Shown: piece after piece, positions 1-5,274 of the stretch
Layout: every line of letters begins with the position of its first letter
Numbering within the stretch: the stretch's first letter is position 1
Origin: Syntrophaceae bacterium
Lineage (GTDB): Bacteria; Desulfobacterota; Syntrophia; Syntrophales; Fen-1087
DNA: 6,069 bases
NCBI GenBank assembly: GCA_003161855.1
Contig: PMNM01000167.1
Span: 1-6,069 of the forward strand
Direction of reading: 5' to 3'
Translations under genes and position numbers: made by a program
Notes under the pieces: generated by a model
Database searches by the model: none
Told to the model about the DNA's origin: nothing
Seen by the model: the letters and a program-made list of their open reading frames with translations, nothing else

Positions 1-462
1 GGAGCGTTGCAGGAGCTCGATGGAGATCACGAAAAGCTCATTTTCATAATCGGTACTCATCACGGACCCTTCAATGCCCTTGAACGGTCCGTCCATAATG
101 CGGGCCGGCTCGCCCACCTTCGGGTACTGGAATTGTTGGACCTCCACACGGGAGGTGATGAGCCGCTGGATGGCGTCTATTTTTTCATCAGGAACCGGTA
201 TTGGTTCGGAGTTCTTTGATTTTCCAAGAATTCGGACAACCCCGAAGGTCTTGAGAACATCCAGCCTGGTTTGATTGTCCAGGTTCTGCAGTTCCGCAAA
301 AAGATACCCGGGGAACATGGGGATCATGATTTTTTTCCGCCTGTCTTTCCGCTTGCTCCAGACCTCAATCTTAGGTAAGAAAGCATGGATCGACTTTTGG
401 ATAAGCAGCGCGTAAGATCTTTCCTCATGGCGGCTTTTCGTATGGACGGCGTACCAAGGCAT
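1..462 (-). CDS. NusG-like transcription antiterminator, UpxY/RfaH type (3' end off window)
   Basis: This is a transcription elongation factor of the NusG superfamily. Such proteins bind RNA polymerase through an N-terminal NGN domain and couple it to other factors through a C-terminal KOW barrel. The minus strand reads 154 residues from an ATG at 462 with no stop before the left edge. Visible motifs are the opening MPWYAVHTKSRHE, the NGN core FPGYLFAEL (about 50-57), VVRILG (75-80), and a KOW segment VGEPARIMDGPFKGIEG (116-132). Family members are about 165-180 residues, so only a short C-terminal piece should be missing. AAGGAAA lies 7 nt before the ATG. It is not next to secE or ribosomal protein genes, which argues for a specialised paralogue rather than housekeeping NusG. 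UpxY-type factors commonly head capsule or O-antigen operons, which here would lie left of the window. The superfamily call is firm; the UpxY/RfaH subtype is inferred. Confidence 0.87.
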   Translation of the reverse strand, partial: MPWYAVHTKSRHEERSYALLIQKSIHAFLPKIEVWSKRKDRRKKIMIPMFPGYLFAELQNLDNQTRLDVLKTFGVVRILGKSKNSEPIPVPDEKIDAIQRLITSRVEVQQFQYPKVGEPARIMDGPFKGIEGSVMSTDYENELFVISIELLQRS

Positions 463-492
463 CAAGATTTTCCTTTTTGAAGTTGTGTGATG

Positions 493-519
493 TCTATACT
501 ACTGACGAAATTTTTTCAA
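493..519 (-). promoter_or_regulatory. Weak candidate promoter for the NusG-like gene
   Basis: On the minus strand TTGAAA (514-519) is followed 15 nt later by TATAGA (493-498), about 30 nt ahead of the ATG at 462. Each box matches 4 or 5 of 6 sigma-70 consensus bases, but the spacer is shorter than the ideal 17. It is listed because the gene has no upstream neighbour on its strand and must have a promoter in this 70-bp divergent spacer. On the other strand, TATACT (495-500) could be a -10 for the flavoprotein gene, but no convincing -35 box accompanies it. Confidence 0.3.
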
Positions 520-532
520 TAGCGAATTGGCG

Positions 533-2113
533 ATGTATTTGGAGATATCGGGCATAAAGGTTTCGCTGGGTCAAGGAGAAGAGACCCTTTTGAATAAGGT
601 TGCCTCGATCCTGGCGATACCGGCTGAAAGCATTAAATCTTTGAAAGTCATCAGGCGGTCCATCGATGCCCGTCGGCGCCGGCCGCCTCATTTTGTTTAT
701 ACGGTGAAGGTTTCTCTGTCCGACGGCATCCCTTTGACGGAACAGACGGGAGAAGGTTTCACCGCTAGGCCGGCACTGGAAGAGGAAATACCGCCATTTC
801 CTCCGGCTGCTGACAGGTTATCGAAAAGACCGGTCGTCATCGGATCCGGGCCGGCGGGTCTTTTTGCCGCACTCACCCTGGCGAACAGAGGCGTTCCGCC
901 TCTGCTCCTGGAACGGGGCAAGAGGGTCGCGGAGCGGGTCATGGATGTCAATCGATTCTGGAAAGAAGGCCGGCTGAACCCGGAAAGCCACGTTCATTTT
1001 GGAGAGGGCGGTGCGGGAACGTTTTCGGATGGAAAGCTGACCTCCCGGGCAAAGAATCCTTACACGGACTGGGTCAAAAGAATATTGGTCGATATGGGGG
1101 CTCCTTCGGATATTCTGACGGATGCCCGGCCGCATATCGGCACGGACCGGCTGAGAAGCGTGGTGGTCAATCTCAGAGCAAAACTGATTGAATTAGGTTG
1201 TGAGGTGAGGTTTGCGGCGAGAGTTACCGATTTTCTGATGAGCCGGGATAAGATCATCGGGGTCATCATTAACCATCAAGAGGAAGTTCGAACCGATCAC
1301 CTGATTGTGGCCGCGGGACAGAGTGCCGATGATACCTGTCGTTGTCTGTGGGAGCGGGGTGTCCGGATGGAGGCCAAGCCCTTTGCCATCGGCGTACGCG
1401 TGGAGCATCCGCAGTCCTTGATCAACCAGCTTCAGTATGGCCAGTGGTTTCAGTCTCCCGAGTTACCGCCGGCAGACTACTTTCTGACGGCGAAGATCAA
1501 AGAGATGGACCGGTCCGTTTATAGTTTTTGCATGTGTCCCGGCGGCCAGGTGATCGGCTGCAGTGCGGAATCAGGAGGGATGTTGGTCAACGGCATGAGC
1601 TCCTTCCATCGCGACGGTGTCTATGCCAATAGTGCGGTGGTCGTCAATGTTCGGGTCGATGATTTCAATGGAAGCGAACCGCTCAATGGTCTGGCTTTCC
1701 GAAGGCAATGGGAAGAAAAAGCGTTTATCCAGGGGGGAGGGCATTACCATGCCCCGGCACAGCGGCTGATGGACTTCCTGCTGGATAAAGACAGCGGTGT
1801 GGTCGGTTCGACCAGCTTTCTGCCCGGTGTTCAGGCGGCATCGCTGCAGCGTGTTCTGCCCGGCTTTGTCGTCGAGGCGCTGAAAAAAGGATTCCGGCAG
1901 TTTGATCAGAAAATGCCGGGCTTTATGACCAATGAAGCCCATCTCATCGGGGTCGAAACCAGGACGTCATCGCCCGTCAGGATTTTAAGAGGTCCCGACG
2001 GCCAGAGTGTGAATGTGAAAGGCCTCTATCCCTGTGGTGAGGGAGCTGGTTATGCCGGCGGAATTATCAGTTCGGCCCTCGACGGCATCCGGGCCGCCCA
2101 GAGTATTGTCTGA
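533..2113 (+). CDS. NAD(P)/FAD-dependent oxidoreductase, COG2509 family
   Basis: This is a soluble flavoprotein of the FAD-dependent dehydrogenase family COG2509, whose substrate is not established. From the ATG at 533 it has 526 residues, close to the usual 510-550. Residues 1-95 form the family's extra N-terminal domain, with the basic stretch RRSIDARRRRP. The FAD-binding Rossmann motif VVIGSGPAGLFAA follows at about 101-113, ending in the acidic ribose-binding residue of LLLERGKR. The family signature FGEGGAGTFSDGKL is at about 156-169, and the C-terminal flavin-contact motif YPCGEGAGYAGGI is at about 499-511. No signal peptide or membrane segment is seen. The start is uncertain: an in-frame TTG at 527 adds two residues, and neither start has a good Shine-Dalgarno. 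No neighbour points to a pathway. The family call is firm; the physiological role is unknown. Confidence 0.93.
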   Translation: MYLEISGIKVSLGQGEETLLNKVASILAIPAESIKSLKVIRRSIDARRRRPPHFVYTVKVSLSDGIPLTEQTGEGFTARPALEEEIPPFPPAADRLSKRPVVIGSGPAGLFAALTLANRGVPPLLLERGKRVAERVMDVNRFWKEGRLNPESHVHFGEGGAGTFSDGKLTSRAKNPYTDWVKRILVDMGAPSDILTDARPHIGTDRLRSVVVNLRAKLIELGCEVRFAARVTDFLMSRDKIIGVIINHQEEVRTDHLIVAAGQSADDTCRCLWERGVRMEAKPFAIGVRVEHPQSLINQLQYGQWFQSPELPPADYFLTAKIKEMDRSVYSFCMCPGGQVIGCSAESGGMLVNGMSSFHRDGVYANSAVVVNVRVDDFNGSEPLNGLAFRRQWEEKAFIQGGGHYHAPAQRLMDFLLDKDSGVVGSTSFLPGVQAASLQRVLPGFVVEALKKGFRQFDQKMPGFMTNEAHLIGVETRTSSPVRILRGPDGQSVNVKGLYPCGEGAGYAGGIISSALDGIRAAQSIV

Positions 2114-2122
2114 TCGATTTTT

Positions 2123-2143
2123 GTCCGTTTCATCGGGCTTTTT
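2123..2143 (+). terminator. Weak intrinsic terminator after the flavoprotein gene
   Basis: GTCCG (2123-2127) and CGGGC (2134-2138) can pair as a 5-bp stem with one G-U wobble and a 6-nt loop, followed at once by TTTTT (2139-2143). It starts 10 nt past the flavoprotein stop codon, a typical place. The stem is short, so termination is probably partial and some read-through into the next gene is likely. Confidence 0.42.
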
Positions 2144-2144
2144 G

Positions 2145-2153
2145 TGGTATAAA
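2145..2153 (+). promoter_or_regulatory. Candidate extended -10 promoter for the HKD gene
   Basis: TGGTATAAA fits the extended -10 pattern TGnTATAAT with five of six -10 bases. There is no good -35 at 16-18 nt upstream, which extended -10 promoters can tolerate. Transcription would start near 2160, giving a leader of about 14 nt that still contains the GAGG ribosome-binding element at 2166-2169. Its position right after a terminator-like hairpin supports a new transcription unit beginning here. Confidence 0.42.
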
Positions 2154-2173
2154 AATCCTGAAAGCGAGGCGGG

Positions 2174-2758
2174 ATGAAGAAAATTATTTTTATTACCCTT
2201 TCGATCTTGATAGGATTTGCGTCGCCGGTGGCGTTGCCGTCCGTCGCTGCGGCAGTGGAGCGTGGTTCCGTTCCGGAAGCCTCTGTGGATCTGAAGGGCT
2301 GTACTCTCACGCTTCTGAAAAACCGGGATTACTTCCGTGCCTTATCCGAGAAAATTCATGAAGCCCGGAAGGAGATCCGCCTGGCTTTTTTTCTTTTCAA
2401 GACCAACGGCCGTCCGGAGAGTTATCCGGAGATCATCCTGAGAGAACTGAGTCAGGCCGTGCAGCGAGGGGTCCGCGTGACGGTGGTTCTTGAGAGCGAC
2501 GGAAAACCTGCCTCAACGGTCAACAGGGACAACGGGGAGACGGCGGAAAGGCTGAAGAAGGCCGGTATGGATGTTCACTGGGATTCCCCGAAAAAGACCA
2601 CTCACACCAAACTGGCCGTCATTGACGGGCGCTATACGTTCATCGGAAGCCACAATTTGACGCAATCGGCGCTCAAGTATAACAATGAAATGTCCGTCAT
2701 GATCGATTCACCGGCGGTCGCTGAGAAAACGCTGCATTATATCCAGGGGCTTTATTGA
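2174..2758 (+). CDS. Exported phospholipase D-like protein with one HKD motif (Nuc-type)
   Basis: This is a 194-residue member of the phospholipase D superfamily in its short, single-motif form. Short members such as the Nuc endonuclease work as homodimers, each subunit giving one HKD motif to a shared phosphodiesterase site. The N-terminus MKKIIFITLSILIGF, a hydrophobic run and SVAAA before VER form a signal peptide with likely cleavage near residue 27, so the mature protein should be periplasmic or secreted. The motif is HTKLAVID (H144, K146, D151), followed six residues later by GSHNLT (158-163), as expected for an active enzyme. GAGG lies 4 nt before the ATG. It may be co-transcribed with surE, 90 bp downstream. 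Nuclease is the likelier activity given the size and single motif; phospholipase activity cannot be excluded. Confidence 0.88.
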   Translation: MKKIIFITLSILIGFASPVALPSVAAAVERGSVPEASVDLKGCTLTLLKNRDYFRALSEKIHEARKEIRLAFFLFKTNGRPESYPEIILRELSQAVQRGVRVTVVLESDGKPASTVNRDNGETAERLKKAGMDVHWDSPKKTTHTKLAVIDGRYTFIGSHNLTQSALKYNNEMSVMIDSPAVAEKTLHYIQGLY

Positions 2759-2781
2759 TGAAGAGCCCCTGCGAAGCGGGG
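2744..2781 (+). other. Two overlapping, mutually exclusive hairpins at the 3' end of the HKD gene
   Basis: CAGGGGCT (2744-2751) pairs perfectly with AGCCCCTG (2764-2771), enclosing the TGA stop (2756-2758) in its 12-nt loop. The downstream arm can instead form CCCTGC (2767-2772) with GCGGGG (2776-2781) around a GAA loop, with one G-U pair. The folds share bases and cannot coexist. No T-run follows, so this is not a standard intrinsic terminator; it may be an mRNA 3'-end stabiliser or an attenuator-like element ahead of surE. Confidence 0.45.
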
Positions 2782-2837
2782 AATGAAAAATGATTCATAA
2801 GCGGCGAATCCAATGTCTTTCGCCGTACTTTCGGAAC

Positions 2838-2842
2838 AAGGA
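2838..2842 (+). promoter_or_regulatory. Ribosome-binding site that sets the surE start
   Basis: AAGGA lies 6 nt before the ATG at 2849. The upstream in-frame ATG at 2813 has no comparable site and would add 12 residues ahead of the conserved SurE N-terminus, so 2849 is the better start. Confidence 0.75.
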
Positions 2843-2848
2843 CGGGAT

Positions 2849-3619
2849 ATGCGATATCTTTTAACCAATGACGACGGAATCTATGCAAAGGGATTGAGCG
2901 CCCTCTACCAGGAGCTGTCCAAAGATGCGGACTGCCTGATTGTGGCGCCGGAGATCGAACAGAGCGCTGTGGGCCATGCCATCACGATCTTCCGCCCGCT
3001 CATGGTCCGCCAGGCCAGAAAGAACGGCCATTTTCTCGGCTACGCCGTCGCGGGAACCCCGGCCGACTGTGTCAAGATCGGCATCCGGGAGCTTTCCGAT
3101 CAACCGGTGGATCTGGTGGTGTCCGGTATCAACCGTGGCGCCAACGTGGGAATCAATATCATCTACTCCGGAACGGTCTCGGCGGCCACGGAAGGAGCCA
3201 TCATGGGCGTACCGTCAATGGCGGTTTCACTCGATTCCTATGACAGCGATGCCGATTTTTCTTTCGCGGCAAAATTTGCCGGAAAAATGGCAGCCTTTCT
3301 GTTGAAAGATCATTCCCTGAAAAATATTCCCGTCAATATCAATATTCCGGCGATTCCTGAAGATCAGATCAAGGGGGTGGTGGTGGTCAAGCAGGGCAGG
3401 GCGCGATTAATCGAGAATTATGAGCGACGGGTCGACCCCCGGGAAAATATCTACTACTGGTTGACCGGCGAGACGCAGCTTTCTGATCAGGAGGATCTGG
3501 ATTCCGATGCCTGCTGCCTGAAGAAGGGGATGATTACCATCACGCCGGTTTACTATGACTTGACGAGGCACGATGTCCTGACGGCGCTAAGGTCCCTGAT
3601 AAAATCGGAAATTTTCTAA
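2849..3619 (+). CDS. surE: 5'/3'-nucleotidase SurE
   Basis: SurE is a cytoplasmic, divalent-metal-dependent phosphatase that removes phosphate from nucleoside 5'- and 3'-monophosphates and is often linked to stationary-phase survival. From the ATG at 2849 it has 256 residues, the normal family length. The protein opens directly with MRYLLTNDDG, and the four metal ligands known in this family fall at the expected places: D8, D9, S39 (in APEIEQSAVGHA) and N95 (in SGINRGANVG). GTPADCVK (69-76) and YSGTVSAATEGA (about 104-115) are further family motifs. In many proteobacteria surE sits with pcm, nlpD or rpoS; none is seen here. It follows the HKD gene by 90 bp with no clear promoter between them, so co-transcription is plausible. 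Its stop codon overlaps the end of the converging universal stress gene by 4 nt. The identification is firm. Confidence 0.97.
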   Translation: MRYLLTNDDGIYAKGLSALYQELSKDADCLIVAPEIEQSAVGHAITIFRPLMVRQARKNGHFLGYAVAGTPADCVKIGIRELSDQPVDLVVSGINRGANVGINIIYSGTVSAATEGAIMGVPSMAVSLDSYDSDADFSFAAKFAGKMAAFLLKDHSLKNIPVNINIPAIPEDQIKGVVVVKQGRARLIENYERRVDPRENIYYWLTGETQLSDQEDLDSDACCLKKGMITITPVYYDLTRHDVLTALRSLIKSEIF

Positions 3620-4455
3620 CGGGTCAGCAGGACGGGAATTTTGCTTTTACGAATGACATCGGAGGTGGTGCTGCCCACCAGCAATTCCCGGAGCCGGTTG
3701 TGACCATAGGCCCCCATGACCAACAGTTCGACCGAACCTTCCCGGATAAACTTCATAATCTCCCGGTCTTCCTGGCCACGAATCATGATGGTTTCGCAGT
3801 CAATCTGAAAGGGTTCGAGATAAGCTTCTATTTTTTTATGGAGTTTATCTGCAACAGCCTGATCGCCGGTGATGCAGATAATCGTGAGGGGCCAGGCGGC
3901 TTTTTCGGAGAGGCTGACAGCGAGTTTCAGGGCGTTGTCGGCCGGTGGCGAGCCGTCATAGGCCAGGGCCATGCTCTCGATGTCCTGATAGGTGGCGGGA
4001 GTGACCATGACCGGTTTTCCCGACTTGCGCACGACCAGCTCCGCAGTGGAGCCCAGGATACTGCCCTTGGTAAGATGAAAGTGTTCACCGCGCTGGGCCA
4101 GGAGGATCCAATCGGTTTTTTTTCCTTCCTCGATAATAATTTCGTCAATGATACCGATGGCTTTCCTGGCTTCCGGATACAGCTCCGCCGCTTCACAGCG
4201 TTCCCGGAAGGCTTTGAGGATTGCTTCCGCCCTTTCGTTCAGACCTGCTTCGATGACAGGAAGAAATTCCTGGTAGGGGGGCAGGCCAATGGAACCGGAA
4301 ATGTCGCTGAACACCGGTCCCTGCATCAGCCCCACATCGACGACATGAAGTCCGATGAGTTGCGCAGCAAGTTTTTTTGCGATATAAATGCCATAATCGA
4401 TGGCCGTCTTGCCATAATCGGAACCGTCGGTGGGAATAAGGATCGTCTTGACCAT
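3616..4455 (-). CDS. Tandem-domain universal stress protein (UspA family)
   Basis: This 279-residue cytoplasmic protein has two Usp folds in one chain, about 1-153 and 160-279. Each begins with a beta strand and DGS motif (IPTDGS at 7-12, LAYDGS at 164-169). The second domain has the full nucleotide-binding pattern G-x2-G-x9-G-S (GAYG at 248-251, GS at 261-262), so it should bind ATP. The first domain keeps only a degenerate version (AQRG at 120-123, then eleven residues to GST at 135-137), so binding there is doubtful. Family members are induced by starvation and other stresses; the exact role is unknown. A strong AAGGAGG (minus strand of 4460-4466) lies 4 nt before the ATG. It follows the MORN_2 gene by 30 bp and is probably expressed from the same promoter. 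Its stop overlaps the surE end, with no room for a terminator. Confidence 0.94.
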   Translation of the reverse strand: MVKTILIPTDGSDYGKTAIDYGIYIAKKLAAQLIGLHVVDVGLMQGPVFSDISGSIGLPPYQEFLPVIEAGLNERAEAILKAFRERCEAAELYPEARKAIGIIDEIIIEEGKKTDWILLAQRGEHFHLTKGSILGSTAELVVRKSGKPVMVTPATYQDIESMALAYDGSPPADNALKLAVSLSEKAAWPLTIICITGDQAVADKLHKKIEAYLEPFQIDCETIMIRGQEDREIMKFIREGSVELLVMGAYGHNRLRELLVGSTTSDVIRKSKIPVLLTR

Positions 4456-4485
4456 AAAGCCTCCTTTTGAAGAGGACAGGTTCTG

Positions 4486-5175
4486 TTATTCCGTCTTTTT
4501 TTCAAAGTTTCCAAGATTCTTCAGTAAATCATCAATCATTTTTTCTTTATCCTCTACATTGTCGTCTTCTTCGCAAGAGGACTCGGTGTTTTCCTGATCC
4601 TTAAGCCTGATGGGATGACCGGATTCATCATAACACAAAAATTTGCCCTTCAGCTTGCCATTTTCATAGTTGGCCATCTCCCTGAGCTGACCGTTCCGAT
4701 AATAGGCAACATATTCACCTTCATGCCGGTCCTCTCTGAAAAACCCTTTTTCTCTGAACTGGCCGTTTTTGAAGAATGACCGGTATTCGCCATCCAGCTT
4801 TCCATTCCGATAATTCTCCTCGTCCTTGATCTGGCCGCTCCGGTAATAAAGCAGATATTTGCCGTCCAGCTTGCCGTCTTTGTAGTATTCCTGTTCCCTG
4901 GCCTGGCCATTGTCATAAAAGCTGGTATATTCGCCATCAAAGACGTTTTTTTTGTAAGTGCCTTTTTCCCGGAGCTGACCGTCTTTATAATAGGAGACCG
5001 CTCCCCCTTCACGAAGGCCGTTGGCAAAGGACAATCGGGTCATGATTTGGCCATTACCGAAATAAGACGTATATTCACCATGGAGTTTTCCGTCGAGAGA
5101 AACCTTCTTTTCTTTTATTTGACCTTTTTCATCATATGAAACTTCTTCTTTTGCTTTCTCTCTGGAAAACGACAT
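4486..5175 (-). CDS. MORN_2-repeat protein (YwqK-like), function unknown
   Basis: This 229-residue protein is built mainly of MORN-variant (MORN_2) repeats. After a short N-terminus and a half-repeat (about 14-27) come seven units of exactly 24 residues (28-195), with a consensus like NGKLDGEYxSYYxNGQLRE. The last 34 residues form an acidic tail with clustered E and D, then a short charged helix (KEKMIDDLLKNLG). No signal peptide or membrane segment is visible, so it is probably cytoplasmic. Repeats of this kind form elongated beta-hairpin arrays used for binding; no catalytic motif is seen. Databases often label such proteins YwqK-family antitoxin, but no toxin partner lies nearby, so that name should not be trusted here. 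AAGGAAA sits about 8 nt before the ATG. It is the first gene of a likely two-gene operon with the universal stress protein. The gene looks richer in A+T than its neighbours. Confidence 0.88.
   Translation of the reverse strand: MSFSREKAKEEVSYDEKGQIKEKKVSLDGKLHGEYTSYFGNGQIMTRLSFANGLREGGAVSYYKDGQLREKGTYKKNVFDGEYTSFYDNGQAREQEYYKDGKLDGKYLLYYRSGQIKDEENYRNGKLDGEYRSFFKNGQFREKGFFREDRHEGEYVAYYRNGQLREMANYENGKLKGKFLCYDESGHPIRLKDQENTESSCEEDDNVEDKEKMIDDLLKNLGNFEKKTE
4591..5094 (-). repeat. Seven tandem 72-bp coding units (24-residue MORN_2 repeats)
   Basis: Seven consecutive 72-bp units encode residues 28-195 of the MORN_2 protein with no insertion or deletion between units. The G-K-L-x-G and N/D-G-Q positions recur every 24 residues. 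At DNA level the units have diverged, most at wobble positions, so this is an old duplication held by protein structure rather than a fresh expansion. Unit 6 (148-171) replaces the usual G-K-L with D-R-H, and unit 7 is the least regular. Confidence 0.85.
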
Positions 5176-5230
5176 GCCGAGTTTCCTTTTCTTTCTGTCA
5201 AGCTTGATTTTTTAGGTCATTCTGTAATAA

Positions 5231-5259
5231 TTTATGCGAGAAAAATAATATTTTGTCAA
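5231..5259 (-). promoter_or_regulatory. Sigma-70-type promoter for the MORN_2-usp operon
   Basis: Read on the minus strand, a perfect TTGACA -35 (5254-5259) is followed after exactly 17 nt by CATAAA (5231-5236), four of six -10 bases. The start point would be near 5224, giving a leader of about 49 nt with the AAGGAAA ribosome-binding site near its end. The surrounding sequence is strongly A+T rich, as expected for a promoter. This is the best promoter match in the window and supports housekeeping sigma transcription of the two minus-strand genes. Confidence 0.65.
5242..5254. promoter_or_regulatory. 13-nt palindrome in the divergent promoter region (possible operator)
   Basis: AAAATA and TATTTT form a perfect 6-bp inverted repeat around one A. 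It lies within the spacer of the minus-strand promoter and touches its -35 box, and it is about 20 nt upstream of the hydrolase start on the other strand. A regulator bound here could affect both directions. A+T-rich DNA makes such palindromes by chance, so the operator role is only a suggestion. Confidence 0.28.
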
Positions 5260-5274
5260 GTGAACTTAAGATTC

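Noticed and set aside
7..219. Plus-strand open frame at the left edge
   Set aside because: The minus strand here encodes the conserved KOW region of the NusG-like protein.
1571..1942. 123-codon minus-strand open frame inside the flavoprotein gene
   Set aside because: It is antisense to conserved COG2509 sequence and shows no family motif or start signal.
2813..2848. Upstream ATG extending SurE by 12 residues
   Set aside because: No ribosome-binding site precedes it, and SurE proteins begin right at the MRxLLTNDDG strand; AAGGA at 2838-2842 supports the ATG at 2849.
2940..3305. 121-codon plus-strand open frame inside surE
   Set aside because: It is a shifted frame of surE with a low-complexity, arginine/serine/tryptophan-rich product and no motif.
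3700..4470. 256-codon plus-strand open frame opposite the universal stress gene
   Set aside because: It lies almost wholly antisense to a clear Usp protein, has no recognisable domain and no good ribosome-binding site. Long antisense frames are a common by-product of codon bias.
4591..5094. Regular repeats that could suggest a CRISPR-like array
   Set aside because: The 72-bp period is in frame, the units diverge at wobble positions and they encode MORN_2 repeats; there are no identical repeats with unique spacers.
4486..5175. YwqK-type antitoxin of a toxin-antitoxin pair
   Set aside because: The label comes only from the MORN_2 repeat class; the neighbours are a universal stress protein and an alpha/beta hydrolase, with no toxin domain visible.
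5196..5201. Second minus-strand TTGACA
   Set aside because: It is only about 20 nt from the MORN_2 start codon, so a promoter using it would begin inside the coding region.
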